Positions 16,245 to 25,564 are shown, counted from the first letter of the stretch. The stretch is 46,656 bases of DNA from Paraburkholderia aspalathi (GCF_900116445.1 NZ_FPBH01000050.1:1-46656), one strand, 5' to 3'. A program made the numbers and translations. The notes: generated by a model not told the origin, from the sequence alone.

Positions 16245-16865
16245 GTGGCGGTTGTCCCGAACGTGGCAACCACGACGCTCATCCGCGGCGCCGAACTCGT
16301 GGCGGCGCCGTGGAAGAACGGCGGCGGCGTCACGCGCGAAGTGGGGGCGTTTCCCGCAGGCACAGGGCTCGACGCATTCACGTGGCGTGTCAGCATCGCC
16401 GACGTGGCGCAAGCGGGGCCGTTCTCGCGCTTCGCGGGCATCGACCGCACGCTGGTGTTGTTGTCGGGCGCGGGCATGCTGCTCGATGAAACCGACGACA
16501 CCGGTGCTCACGCCGTGAAGACGTACGCGTTGACTCAGCCGCTCGATATCGCGCAGTTTGCGGGCGAAGCGCGAATCGATGCACGTTTGGTCGACGGCGC
16601 CACGCGCGACTTCAACCTGATGGTCCGCCGCGGTGCGGCGGTGGGTGAAACTGAGGTATGGCGCGGCGCTACGCAACGGACTTTGTCCGCCGACGTGGTG
16701 TTGTTGTTCTGCGCAGGCGGCGCGGTTTCAGTCACGCTCGGTGGCGAAGCCCAACCGCAAGTGCTTGAAGCCGACGACACACTGCGCATCGACACGCCGA
16801 ACGCGCTGTCATGCGTGGCCGAGGGCGCGGGCGCATTGCTCGCGATCAGCATCCGCTATACGTGA
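16245..16865 (+). CDS. hutD: HutD family protein
   Basis: A protein of about 206 residues that matches the HutD cupin-like family (APWKNGGGVTREVGAFP, FTWRVSIADVAQAGPFSRF, GIDRTLVLLSGAGM). HutD is found in many hut clusters; it has no established enzymatic role and has been proposed to set an upper limit on histidine catabolic flux. The start is ambiguous: GTG 16245 begins 2 nt after the hutU stop, while a TTG at 16239 overlaps that stop. Both imply translational coupling to hutU. Confidence 0.9.
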   Translation: MAVVPNVATTTLIRGAELVAAPWKNGGGVTREVGAFPAGTGLDAFTWRVSIADVAQAGPFSRFAGIDRTLVLLSGAGMLLDETDDTGAHAVKTYALTQPLDIAQFAGEARIDARLVDGATRDFNLMVRRGAAVGETEVWRGATQRTLSADVVLLFCAGGAVSVTLGGEAQPQVLEADDTLRIDTPNALSCVAEGAGALLAISIRYT

Positions 16866-16985
16866 TCACCGCAACGATGACGACGATTCGCGTGCGCGCT
16901 TGAATGTTGCCAAACACCTGGCAAAGGCCAGGCGAAGCGCGCCGCGAACCACCACAGACACGCAACGAGCTGCAAAGAGCACGCG

Positions 16986-18209
16986 ATGAAGCAAACCGTC
17001 TGGCATCACCTGAAACTCTGCCCTGAGGGCGATCCCCAACACACGCTAGCCGATGCCGCGATTGCCGTTGAAAACGGCAAGATCGTGTGGCTCGGCACAG
17101 CGTCCGAATTACCCGCTCAATATGCCGCATGGCCGCGCGAAGATCTGTACGGCGCGTGGGTGACGCCAGGCCTCGTCGATTGCCATACCCATCTGGTGTA
17201 CGGCGGCCAGCGTGCGGATGAATTCGCGCAGCGTCTCGCGGGCGTCAGTTATGAAGAAATCGCGCGGCAGGGCGGGGGCATCGTTTCGACGGTGCGCGCC
17301 ACGCGTGCCGCCGACGAAGACTCGCTGTTCCGCCAATCGGCCGCGCGCCTCGAACCGCTGCTCGCCGAAGGTGTCACCGCGATCGAAATCAAATCCGGCT
17401 ACGGCCTCGATCTCGCCAGCGAACGCAAGATGCTGCGCGTCGCGCGCCGGTTGGGCGAGCGCTATCCGGTGACGGTCTATACGACGTTCCTCGGGGCGCA
17501 CGCCTTGCCGCCTGAATTCGCGGGAAAAGCCGATGCGTACATCGACGAAGTCTGCAACACGATGCTGCCCGCGCTCGCTGACGAAGGACTCGTCGACGCT
17601 GTCGACGTGTTCTGCGAGCGCATCGGTTTTTCTCTGGAACAGAGCGAGCGCGTATTCCAGGCCGCGGAGCGCTATAAATTGCCGGTGAAAATGCACGCCG
17701 AGCAGTTGTCGAACGGTGGCGGCACGGCGTTGGCCGCGCGTCACCATGCGCTGTCCGCGGACCACCTTGAATTCCTCGACGAAGCGGGCGTCTCCGCGAT
17801 GAAAGCGTCCGGCACCGTCGCCGTGCTGCTGCCCGGCGCGTACTACTTCATCCGCGAGACGCAATTGCCGCCTTTGGATTTGCTGCGGCGTTATCAGGTG
17901 CCGATTGCGATTTCCACCGACAGCAATCCCGGCACGTCGCCGACCACCTCGCTGCTGTTGATGATGAACATGGCGACCACGTTGTTCCGCATGACCGTGC
18001 CCGAAGTGCTGCAAGGCGTGACCACGCATGCGGCGCGTGCACTCGGCAAGGCAGACCAGCATGGCTCGCTGCAAGCCGGGCGCGCGGCGGATTTTGCGGT
18101 GTGGTCGGTGGATTCGCTTGCTGAGTTGGCTTACTGGATTGGGCGTCCGTTGTGCGCGCGGGTCGTGCGTGCAGGCGAGACTGTTTATACACGGCGTGAT
18201 TTGAGCTAG
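16986..18209 (+). CDS. hutI: Imidazolonepropionase
   Basis: A 407-residue amidohydrolase-superfamily enzyme for step 3: 4-imidazolone-5-propionate is hydrolysed to N-formimino-L-glutamate. Metal ligands are visible in VDCHTHLVYGG, in MHAEQLSNGGG and in the late Asp of STDSNPGTSPT. AIEIKSGYGLDLASERKML is a HutI signature. It starts 120 bp after hutD and is followed after 10 bp by hutF. Confidence 0.96.
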   Translation: MKQTVWHHLKLCPEGDPQHTLADAAIAVENGKIVWLGTASELPAQYAAWPREDLYGAWVTPGLVDCHTHLVYGGQRADEFAQRLAGVSYEEIARQGGGIVSTVRATRAADEDSLFRQSAARLEPLLAEGVTAIEIKSGYGLDLASERKMLRVARRLGERYPVTVYTTFLGAHALPPEFAGKADAYIDEVCNTMLPALADEGLVDAVDVFCERIGFSLEQSERVFQAAERYKLPVKMHAEQLSNGGGTALAARHHALSADHLEFLDEAGVSAMKASGTVAVLLPGAYYFIRETQLPPLDLLRRYQVPIAISTDSNPGTSPTTSLLLMMNMATTLFRMTVPEVLQGVTTHAARALGKADQHGSLQAGRAADFAVWSVDSLAELAYWIGRPLCARVVRAGETVYTRRDLS

Positions 18210-18219
18210 GGCCTGAGAG

Positions 18220-19605
18220 ATGATGCAATCAAAACAATCACTATTCGCCGATCACGCCTATCTACCCGACGGCTGGCGCCGCAATGTGCTGCTGGAATGG
18301 GACGCTAACGGCACGCTGACATCCGTGACGCCCGATACGGCGGCAGTTCCCGACGGTGTGCAAAAAGCCGCAGGCCCCGTATTGCCTGGCATGCCAAATC
18401 TTCACTCGCACGCGTTTCAACGTGCGATGGCCGGCCTGACCGAATATCGTGCGAACGCAACGGACAACTTCTGGAGCTGGCGCGATCTGATGTACCGCTT
18501 CGCCGCTCGGATCACGCCGGAAGGGCTCGCTGCCGTCGCGCAGTGGCTCTACATCGAGATGTTGAAGGCGGGCTACACATCGGTCTGCGAATTCCATTAC
18601 GTGCACCACACGCCGGATGGCAGCCGCTATTCGAATCAGGCGGAACTGGCGCAACGTGTAGTGGACGCCGCGTCGGCGAGCGGCATCGGTATGACGATGC
18701 TGCCCGTGCTGTATCAGTACAGCGGTTTCGGCTCGCGCCCCCCGCGCGAAGATCAGCAGCGCTTCATCAACACACCGGAGAGTCTGCTCGATCTGCTCGG
18801 CACGGTGCGCGCGGCGCGTCCCGAGAGCGCGGCGTTGCGTTATGGCGTCGCGCCGCATTCGTTGCGTGCGGTATCGGCCGATTCGTTGCACGCCTTGCTG
18901 AATGGCATCGATCGAAGCGCGCCGGTTCACATCCATATCGCCGAGCAAACCGCCGAAGTCGACGCCTGCCTCGAAACCGAAGGTGCGCGGCCGGTGCAGT
19001 GGCTGCTCGATCGTTTCGAGGTCGACAGCCGCTGGTGCCTCGTGCACGCCACGCATGTCGATGCGAACGAAACGCTGGCGCTCGCGAAAAGCGGTGCGGT
19101 CGCGGGTTTGTGTCTGACTACCGAAGCGAATCTCGGCGACGGCATTTTTCCGGCGCAAGAATATCTCGACGCAGAAGGGCGCATCGGGGTCGGATCGGAC
19201 AGCCATATCGGCGTCGACTGGCGAGCGGAATTGCGTTTGCTCGAATACGGCCAGCGCCTGACACGCCGTCAGCGCAATGTGCTGGCATCCGCGCACGCCA
19301 CGCACGTGGCCGATCGTCTGTTCGACGCGGCGCTCGAAGGCGGCGCGCATGCCACCGGTCGCGCAGTGGGCGCATTGCAGGCCGGCCGCCGCGCCGACTG
19401 GCTGGTGCTCGACGCGGATCATTCGAGCATCGCCGAGCACGCGCCGAACGCGTGGCTCTCGGGCGTTGTATTCTGCGAACATGGTGAGACGCCGATTCGC
19501 GACGTCTACGCGGGCGGCGACAAGGTCGTCGACAACCGCCGCCATCGTGATGAAGAGGGCGCTTACGCGCGTTATCGCGGGGCGCTCGCCGAATTGCTCA
19601 AGTAA
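18220..19605 (+). CDS. hutF: Formimidoylglutamate deiminase
   Basis: A 461-residue amidohydrolase-superfamily enzyme that converts N-formimino-L-glutamate to N-formyl-L-glutamate and ammonia. Metal-site motifs are NLHSHAFQRAMAG, HIHIAEQ, LVHATHV and GSDSHIGVDW. HutF plus HutG defines the five-step pathway, as in Pseudomonas, rather than the one-step formiminoglutamase route. Two adjacent ATG codons (18220, 18223) are possible starts, 10-13 bp after hutI. Confidence 0.96.
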   Translation: MMQSKQSLFADHAYLPDGWRRNVLLEWDANGTLTSVTPDTAAVPDGVQKAAGPVLPGMPNLHSHAFQRAMAGLTEYRANATDNFWSWRDLMYRFAARITPEGLAAVAQWLYIEMLKAGYTSVCEFHYVHHTPDGSRYSNQAELAQRVVDAASASGIGMTMLPVLYQYSGFGSRPPREDQQRFINTPESLLDLLGTVRAARPESAALRYGVAPHSLRAVSADSLHALLNGIDRSAPVHIHIAEQTAEVDACLETEGARPVQWLLDRFEVDSRWCLVHATHVDANETLALAKSGAVAGLCLTTEANLGDGIFPAQEYLDAEGRIGVGSDSHIGVDWRAELRLLEYGQRLTRRQRNVLASAHATHVADRLFDAALEGGAHATGRAVGALQAGRRADWLVLDADHSSIAEHAPNAWLSGVVFCEHGETPIRDVYAGGDKVVDNRRHRDEEGAYARYRGALAELLK

Positions 19606-19713
19606 ACTGCTGACGCCGTTGGCTGTTGCCGCATCCTGAAGCGCAAGGCTCGCATGAATGGCTGAACACGCTGAGCCTTCGATTTTTATCGATCCCATCG
19701 ATTCCGGACTGAC

Positions 19714-20532
19714 ATGACTGCTTCGTCTACTACTACTCCGCCGGTTCTATCGCTGCATCAGGGAAGCTTGCCCTTGCTGATTTCGATCCCGCATCTGGGC
19801 ACGCAAATCCCCGCCGATATCGCCGCAACGATGACGCCGGTCGCGCAGCGCACTGACGACTGCGACTGGCATCTCGACCGTCTCTACGCGTTTGCGAAAC
19901 GCATGGGCGCGTCGATCCTGGCGCCGACCTACGCGCGTTATGTGATCGACCTGAACCGTCCGCCCGACGGCGCGAATCTGTATCCAGGGCAGGACACCAC
20001 TGGCTTGCTGCCGGTCGATACCTTCGACAAGGAACCTTTGTACCTCGACGGCCATCTGCCGGACGACGCCGAAGTCGCGCGTCGCCGCGATGCTTACTGG
20101 AAGCCGTATCACGAGGCGCTGACGGGCGAACTGGCCGCGTTGAAGGCGAAGCACGGCAAGGTGCTGCTGTGGGAAGCACATTCGATTCGCTCGCACGTGC
20201 CGCGTTTTTTCGAAGGACGTCTGCCGGATTTCAACTTCGGCACGTCGAACGGCGCCAGCGCAGTGGCCGGATTGGGCGAGGAATTGGCTGCTGTTGTCGG
20301 ACGGCATGGCGGATATTCCGCGGTCGCCAACGGGCGCTTCAAGGGCGGGTACATCACGCGGCAGTACGGGCAGCCGTCGCAGGGTGTGCACGCGGTCCAG
20401 CTCGAGTTGTCGCAGATTACGTATATGGAAGAGCAGATGCCGTATGCGTATGACGAAGCGCTGGCTGCGAAGATCGAGCCCTTGCTGGAAGAGCTTGTGA
20501 TGACGGCGTTGGAGCGCGTTAAAGCGGCTTAA
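19714..20532 (+). CDS. hutG: N-formylglutamate deformylase
   Basis: A 272-residue member of the N-formylglutamate amidohydrolase family for the last step: N-formyl-L-glutamate gives L-glutamate and formate. Conserved stretches are SIPHLGTQIP, TDDCDWHLDRLY, YARYVIDLNRPPDG, WEAHSIRSHVP and GGYITRQYG. It ends the hut cluster; the spacer after hutF is 108 bp, so it may also have its own promoter. Confidence 0.96.
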   Translation: MTASSTTTPPVLSLHQGSLPLLISIPHLGTQIPADIAATMTPVAQRTDDCDWHLDRLYAFAKRMGASILAPTYARYVIDLNRPPDGANLYPGQDTTGLLPVDTFDKEPLYLDGHLPDDAEVARRRDAYWKPYHEALTGELAALKAKHGKVLLWEAHSIRSHVPRFFEGRLPDFNFGTSNGASAVAGLGEELAAVVGRHGGYSAVANGRFKGGYITRQYGQPSQGVHAVQLELSQITYMEEQMPYAYDEALAAKIEPLLEELVMTALERVKAA

Positions 20533-20756
20533 CGGCGGAAGCCCGACGTCGCCGCTGTCCGCGGGATCCATTTCATCTTTTCCACGCGGTTCGCCGTGCT
20601 TCGCATTCCGCGAGGCCGCGACCGCGTCGGCCCACACCGCAAAGGTGTAACAGCATGTGTCCGTGATTGCATGCTGCGGCGTTCGCGCCGAACGTATAGA
20701 GCGTTGCAGGTTTCGCTGAAGATCTGACCGGAGCCTCGTCGAAGCGGAGCGGCTAC

Positions 20757-20786
20757 AAAAAAGCCCCGCTTGCGGCGAGGCTTTTC
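20757..20786. terminator. Bidirectional terminator between hutG and the small secreted-protein gene
   Basis: A hairpin built on AAAAGCC paired with GGCTTTT, with an inner GC stem. On the minus strand it is followed by six T, and on the plus strand by four T. It ends about 30 bp from the stop of the 44-codon minus-strand gene and lies about 225 bp after hutG. Confidence 0.7.
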
Positions 20787-20817
20787 GATGCGCGCGCTAT
20801 GGGGCGCTGCGTAACGC

Positions 20818-20952
20818 TCAATGGCAGCGACGTTCCCAGTGATGGTGGACGCGCACCTTGTGGCATTCGCGGTGGTGCTCGTAAGCTTGAGCGGGAGCGA
20901 CGGCGCTCAGGGCGACGATCGTTGCTGCGATGGCGAGGACAATTTTCTTCAT
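20818..20952 (-). CDS. 44-residue His-rich secreted protein (HHHH-motif type)
   Basis: The frame has an AGGA 7 nt before the ATG and a terminator directly downstream, so it is a real unit in spite of its size. The protein starts with a clear signal peptide (MKKIVLAIAATIVALSAVAP, cleavage after AQA), leaving about 21 residues: YEHHRECHKVRVHHHWERRC plus a final His. Two Cys and seven His make metal or haem binding and a disulfide plausible. Similar miniature HHHH-motif proteins occur in Burkholderia; no function is known to me. Confidence 0.8.
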   Translation of the reverse strand: MKKIVLAIAATIVALSAVAPAQAYEHHRECHKVRVHHHWERRCH

Positions 20953-21267
20953 TACAGAATCCTTAAATCATGGTGGTGGTGCTAACGCTGCAGCACGTGG
21001 CGTGCCACAACGGTTCGAAAGGATGCCACACATCACGCGCGCAGCGAAGGAACGCTGACCGAATGCACGGGTCAACTCAAAACGCCGGCCTTCGTGGCGT
21101 TTTATCCCCGGGCAGCGGCGTGCCGTAGCGCGTCATTTCGATACCTCGACAGTCGCGGGATGCACGCGGGCATTGCGCCCCATGCGCAGAAGCGGCTACC
21201 CTTTCAAAACGATGACGTGTGCAAGCGCGTCATCCGTACATCGGGCAAAAAGATGGAAGACCCAGCG
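20953..21267. other. 315-bp intergenic region with one hairpin
   Basis: No gene is seen. It holds the promoter of the small secreted protein (minus) and of the HTH protein (plus). A hairpin AAAACGCC (21079-21086) with GGCGTTTT (21096-21103), loop of nine, resembles a terminator but has no evident gene to serve; it could end an unseen small RNA or act as a leader element. Confidence 0.35.
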
Positions 21268-21933
21268 ATGGAAGATTCCGACGAATTGCTACTCCCGGTC
21301 TGGCGAGCAAATCTGGTGCTGCTGACCCGCGAGGTCGGCGCCGCGACGCGTCTCGCGCGCATGATGACCTTTTCCGCCAGCTACCTCAAATTGATGCTGT
21401 CCGGCCAGCGCGAATTCAGCGAGGAGTTCGTGCGCGGGATCGAAGCGGTCACCGGCTTGCCGGCTGGCTGGATGAACGTGTCGCATACCGAGCAGGACAT
21501 ACCGGCCAACGCGCGCGAAGCGATCGACAACGAACAGCCGCTCGCGCGTTTTCGCGGCACGGCGCATCCGGTGCGCAAGAAGACGGTGCTGCGGCCGCCC
21601 GAGCCGATTTTCGGCCAGACGGCGCCGGCCAAACGCGTGGAAGAAGAGACGCTCGACGCCGAAGCGCATCGGCGTCAGGCCCACTTCCGCAAAGTTCGCG
21701 ATCTGGCGATACAGGACGTGCGGCGTTTCGAACGGCATTTGAGTCATGCGCCGGTGGAGCTTGCGTCGATGCGATCGAAAGTGGAGGACGTGATCGCCGC
21801 CGCCGATCTCGACGACCCGATTCAGGCCGACCTGGCTGGCCGGCTGGAGCAGATCGAAAAGCATCGGCATTTGCTGCTCAGGCATGTGGAGCGTTTGCAG
21901 GCTTTGCTTGCGCAGATTGGGGGAGGGGATTGA
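21268..21933 (+). CDS. Uncharacterised protein with Cro/CI-like HTH start and coiled-coil tail
   Basis: A 221-residue protein, start chosen because GGAAGA precedes ATG 21268 by about 7 nt. Residues about 15-65 resemble a lambda-repressor-like DNA-binding fold (FSASYLKLMLSGQREFSEEF, then IEAVTGLPAGWMN). The middle is Pro/Arg-rich (residues about 90-130). The last 80 residues are charged heptad-like helices (ASMRSKVEDVIAAADLD, LAGRLEQIEKHRHLLLRHVE). A DNA-binding oligomer is the natural reading, but I do not recognise a named family. Confidence 0.75.
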   Translation: MEDSDELLLPVWRANLVLLTREVGAATRLARMMTFSASYLKLMLSGQREFSEEFVRGIEAVTGLPAGWMNVSHTEQDIPANAREAIDNEQPLARFRGTAHPVRKKTVLRPPEPIFGQTAPAKRVEEETLDAEAHRRQAHFRKVRDLAIQDVRRFERHLSHAPVELASMRSKVEDVIAAADLDDPIQADLAGRLEQIEKHRHLLLRHVERLQALLAQIGGGD

Positions 21934-22006
21934 AGCCTGCAGCTTGTGCAGCAGGGCGTCTTTGTTGCATGCAGGTTTGTTGGACCTCCTGATCGTCCGG
22001 CCGCAG

Positions 22007-22552
22007 CTAACGCCTGCGTCGCGCGTGGAATTCCGCCTCGAGTGTCCATGTCACGCCATCCTGCGCCAGCGCGACGCCGGTCCAGCGGAACGAATCTCTC
22101 GTGATGTCGGTGAAATTCCATCGAATGGGCGTGCCGTCGGCATGCGTGCCGATCTGCACGAGATCATCGCCGACGCGTCGGCCGACCAGCTCATCGCGCT
22201 GACTGGTCAGCGGATTTATATAAGTCACGCGCCATGCGCGCAGCGCCGGGTCCCACACTCTCAGCGTGGTGCCGTACATCGTGTCGGCGGACGTGAGTCC
22301 CGCGTGAGGTTCGCGTGGCGGCGGCATGATCCACACGTCCTGCACGGCGCGGCCCTCCAGCACCCAGCCAAAATGAATCTCGCCGCGACGGCGCGCGTTG
22401 CCGAGGTCGACGCGGTAGTGCAGCACGTCCATGTCCCAGCTCCCGATCAGCCAGCCGTAGAGGTCGTCGGCGGCATCGATGTCGGCGGCCCGGGCCGGGG
22501 CGCTCAAGGCGGCGTGAAAGCCGCAATCGATGGTCTCGTTCAGCATGTTCAT
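22007..22552 (-). CDS. Conserved protein of unknown function (lipocalin-like pattern)
   Basis: A 181-residue protein with a strong SD (AAGGAG, 8 nt before ATG). It has a Trp-rich, alternating beta pattern (LYGWLIGSWDMDVLHYRVD, WVLEGRAVQDVWIMPP, GTTLRVWDPALRAWRVTYIN, IRWNFTDITRDSFRWTG) that recalls DUF1579/lipocalin-like beta barrels; this is an impression, not a match. It is divergent from an AraC-family regulator 109 bp away, its likely controller. Confidence 0.75.
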   Translation of the reverse strand: MNMLNETIDCGFHAALSAPARAADIDAADDLYGWLIGSWDMDVLHYRVDLGNARRRGEIHFGWVLEGRAVQDVWIMPPPREPHAGLTSADTMYGTTLRVWDPALRAWRVTYINPLTSQRDELVGRRVGDDLVQIGTHADGTPIRWNFTDITRDSFRWTGVALAQDGVTWTLEAEFHARRRR

Positions 22553-22661
22553 CGTATGTGCTCCTTCGGGCGTTCAGTGAAAGCGCCATCGCCGTAACAG
22601 GCAGAACCGCGCCGGCCGCCGATGTGCTAAAACGACGATACGGACTCAGCCGAGGTGCGTC

Positions 22662-23561
22662 TTGGGGAAAATTGCCGTCACTTTGCAGCAGGCGCTCGCG
22701 CAGCGCGCGCGGGAAGGCACGCGTGGCAGCACGAACGCGCGTCCGCTGGCCCAGGGCGCGAGCTGGGATGTCGCGGACATCCTCTGCACCTTCGGCCCAC
22801 ACGACCAACCGTTCGAGGAGCGGCACGCGGGCGTGTGCATCGCGATGGTGGTGGCCGGTTCGTTCGGCTACCGGACCGCGACCGGGCGCGCGTTGCTCAC
22901 CCCCGGCGCGCTGTTGCTCGGCAATACGGGTGACTGCTTTGAATGCGGCCATCGGCATGCTCCCGGTGATCGCTGCATTGCCTTCCGCTATGCGCCGGCG
23001 TACTTCGAACGGCTGGCCGAGGACGCGGGCATCGCGAGCGGCGATCTGAACTTCAGGCGCGCGCGCATTCCGTCGCTGCCCGCGTTGTCGCCGCTGATCG
23101 CGCGTGCGTGTGCCGGCGCGCTGGATACGGGCGGCGCGGTGTGGGATGAACTGTCAGTCGAAGTGGCCGTCTCGACGCTCAAGGCGGCGGGTGCATTGAA
23201 GCGTGCGGAAGCGCCCGCAAGCGCCGCAGCCTGGTCGCGCGTGGCGCAGACTGTGCGCCTGATCGACGACACGCCAGGCGCCGCGCATACGCTGACGAGC
23301 CTCGCTGCCGCGGCGGGTCTAAGCGAGTTCTACTTCCTGCGCACGTTCCAGCGCGTGACCGGCGTGACACCGCATCAATATGTGCTGCGTGCGCGCTTGC
23401 GAGCGGCGGCGCTGCGCCTTCACGACGACAGCGCGAAGGTCGTCGATATCGCGCTCGATTGCGGCTTCAACGATCTGTCGAATTTCAACCACGCGTTTCG
23501 CGCGGAGTTTGCGTCGAGTCCGCGTGCGTGGCGCGCGCGAGGCAGGGCGCGTCGCGCATGA
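22662..23561 (+). CDS. AraC-family transcriptional regulator
   Basis: A 299-residue protein with an N-terminal cupin-like sensor (about 30-130, with VVAGSFGYRTATG and ALLLGNTGDCFECGH) and a C-terminal AraC domain with both helix-turn-helix units (LTSLAAAAGLSEFYFLRTFQ and VVDIALDCGFNDLSNFNHAF). The start is a TTG (22662) with a possible GAGG 8 nt before. Its stop overlaps the ATG of the next gene (ATGA), so regulator and transglutaminase-like protein are translationally coupled. The divergent 22007-22552 gene is the other probable target. Confidence 0.86.
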   Translation: MGKIAVTLQQALAQRAREGTRGSTNARPLAQGASWDVADILCTFGPHDQPFEERHAGVCIAMVVAGSFGYRTATGRALLTPGALLLGNTGDCFECGHRHAPGDRCIAFRYAPAYFERLAEDAGIASGDLNFRRARIPSLPALSPLIARACAGALDTGGAVWDELSVEVAVSTLKAAGALKRAEAPASAAAWSRVAQTVRLIDDTPGAAHTLTSLAAAAGLSEFYFLRTFQRVTGVTPHQYVLRARLRAAALRLHDDSAKVVDIALDCGFNDLSNFNHAFRAEFASSPRAWRARGRARRA

Positions 23562-25465
23562 CGCGGTGGTTGGCGTTCGTGAAGCTGACCGCAGCGTTGG
23601 CGCTGGTTGCGTGTGCAACCGTCGCGCAGGCTGAGGTGAGTGTTTCTTCGATCACCTCCAGCACCCCAAACGATGACCTCTCCCCCTCGACGACGGAGCG
23701 CGACGTCCACCTCTTCGTAATCCAGAAAGACGGCTCCGTCGAAGAACATGACGACACGGTCCTGCGGGCCAACACGACGAGCGGCGTCGACGATATCGCG
23801 CAACGCTATGTGTGGTTCAACAAGGACATCGAGCGGGTGCAACTGTTGGCCACGGAAACGATCGACCTGAACGGCGTCGCGCATCCGGTCGGCCCTGAGG
23901 CGATCCGTGACGTGCAGGAACCGCGCTCAGCGGGCGCACCGAGTTTCGAAGACGGCGTGTTGCGCACCGTGATCTTTCCGGGCGTCGCGCCCGGCTCGCG
24001 CGTGCATCTGGCCTTCCGCAAGACGCGCACGAAGCCCCTTCAGGCCGGCACGTTTGCCTACCTGGTCGAACCAACGCGCGAGCCTGTCGAGATGCAGCGC
24101 CTGATCTTCGACCTGCCCGCCGACGTGCCGCTTTATGCCGATGCGCGCGGCTACGTCGCGTTGCCACCGGTCACTGCAAACGGCCGCACCCGCTACGAGT
24201 TCGATTACCAGCACGGCCCGTATGCGCCGCTCGAAGCGGGCGCGGTGGGCTATGCGAACTGGGGCGACCGGCTGATGGTGTCGACCGTGCCGGACTTCGC
24301 GAATTTCGCCGCGCGTTATCGCGGCCCTGCAGCCGACGCGACGATGAGCGACCCGGCCATCGTTCAACTCGCGCGGAGCCTGACTGCGGAGGCGAGCGAC
24401 CCGCGTGCGAAGGCGCAGATCCTGTACGACTGGATGCGCCTGAATATTCGCTACGTGGCGCTGTTTCTCGGCGAGACGGCGGCGATCCCGCATAAGGCGA
24501 TCGACATCCTGCACAACCGCTATGGCGACTGCAAGGACCACGTCGCGTTGTACAGCGCGCTTCTCGCCGCGGTCGGCATCCGCAGCGAGGCCGTGCTGCT
24601 CAATCTCGGGCCGTACTACAGTTTGCCGGCGGTGCCCGGCTACGGCGAGAGCGCGATCAATCATGCAATTGTCTGGATTCCTGATCTATCGCTGTTTGCC
24701 GATACCACGGCAGGCGGCATGAGTTTTGGCTATTTGCCGCCGAGCGTGATGGACCGGCCCGTGTTGCTGGTCGACGAGGGCGTGTTGGCGCGCACGCCGG
24801 CCACCCAGTTGCGCGAGCGCACGGCGCGTCTGCAGATCGACGTCGATGAGAGCGGGGCGGCGAGCTATGCTTATCGCGTGGAAGATGCCGGCTATACCGC
24901 CGAGCTCGAACGCAATATGTTTCGACGGGCAACGCGGCAGCGCACGCAACAGATTGCGGCGAACCGTCTATTGCTGACGGGTTTGCATGGCACCGCGCAG
25001 TTGCACACGGGCGATCTGACCTCGACCGATGGACCTTTTTCCACCTCAATGCAGGGACGGGTGCCACATTTTGTCTGGACCGATGGGACGACCGCAGTGC
25101 CGGCCCTGACGAGCTTATCCGGTGGAATGGCCGGGCAGGTCCAGGCGTGGCTGGCAGAGCCTTCGAGGACGCAGCCCTGGGCGTGCATCGGCGGGGAATT
25201 CGATGAAACGCTGGCAATGACGTTGCCGGGGTTCGCCCGCGTGACGGATGTGCCGGCGGATGCCACGGTGAAAGATCGTTTCCTCGAGTTTTCTTCCCGC
25301 TACGTGTTCGATCCTGCCACGCGGGTCTTGCAGGTCAGGCGACACCTGCGCGCCGCGTTCGGCCATCAGATGTGCTCTGCCGATGACTTTGCCGGCGTGA
25401 AAGATGATCTGATCCGGATCGAGCGGGATCTCGACGCCGAGGTGGTGTTGAAGGCTGGCAGGTAG
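23558..25465 (+). CDS. Exported DUF3857/transglutaminase-like protein
   Basis: A 635-residue protein starting at the ATGA overlap with the AraC gene. The N-terminus is a signal peptide (cleavage about AQA-EV); LVAC at Cys19 could alternatively be a lipobox. Residues about 45-230 resemble the DUF3857 beta domain, and about 270-390 a transglutaminase-like core with an intact triad: Cys325 in RYGDCKDHV, His369 in INHAIVW, Asp382 in FADTT. The C-terminal third is beta-rich. Such proteins are periplasmic; their substrates are mostly unknown, and the core may cleave rather than crosslink peptides. Confidence 0.87.
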   Translation: MTRWLAFVKLTAALALVACATVAQAEVSVSSITSSTPNDDLSPSTTERDVHLFVIQKDGSVEEHDDTVLRANTTSGVDDIAQRYVWFNKDIERVQLLATETIDLNGVAHPVGPEAIRDVQEPRSAGAPSFEDGVLRTVIFPGVAPGSRVHLAFRKTRTKPLQAGTFAYLVEPTREPVEMQRLIFDLPADVPLYADARGYVALPPVTANGRTRYEFDYQHGPYAPLEAGAVGYANWGDRLMVSTVPDFANFAARYRGPAADATMSDPAIVQLARSLTAEASDPRAKAQILYDWMRLNIRYVALFLGETAAIPHKAIDILHNRYGDCKDHVALYSALLAAVGIRSEAVLLNLGPYYSLPAVPGYGESAINHAIVWIPDLSLFADTTAGGMSFGYLPPSVMDRPVLLVDEGVLARTPATQLRERTARLQIDVDESGAASYAYRVEDAGYTAELERNMFRRATRQRTQQIAANRLLLTGLHGTAQLHTGDLTSTDGPFSTSMQGRVPHFVWTDGTTAVPALTSLSGGMAGQVQAWLAEPSRTQPWACIGGEFDETLAMTLPGFARVTDVPADATVKDRFLEFSSRYVFDPATRVLQVRRHLRAAFGHQMCSADDFAGVKDDLIRIERDLDAEVVLKAGR

Positions 25466-25494
25466 GCAGGCAGGTACGGCATCGACCGTGCCCA

Positions 25495-25528
25495 CGGCAG
25501 CGGCGGTAAAGAAGTACCGCCACTGCCG
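25495..25528. terminator. Strong hairpin between convergent genes
   Basis: CGGCAG-C-GGCGGTA pairs with TACCGCC-A-CTGCCG with a six-base loop and a single mismatch. There is no T-run, so intrinsic termination is not certain, but it sits in the 99-bp gap between two convergent genes where a bidirectional stop is expected. Confidence 0.45.
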
Positions 25529-25564
25529 CATGAACAGCAATGCCGTCACGGGCAAAAGAGACGC

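Noticed and set aside
14533..16269. Antisense frame of 578 codons opposite hutU
   Set aside because: Shadow of hutU; arginine/histidine-rich and without SD or recognisable domain.
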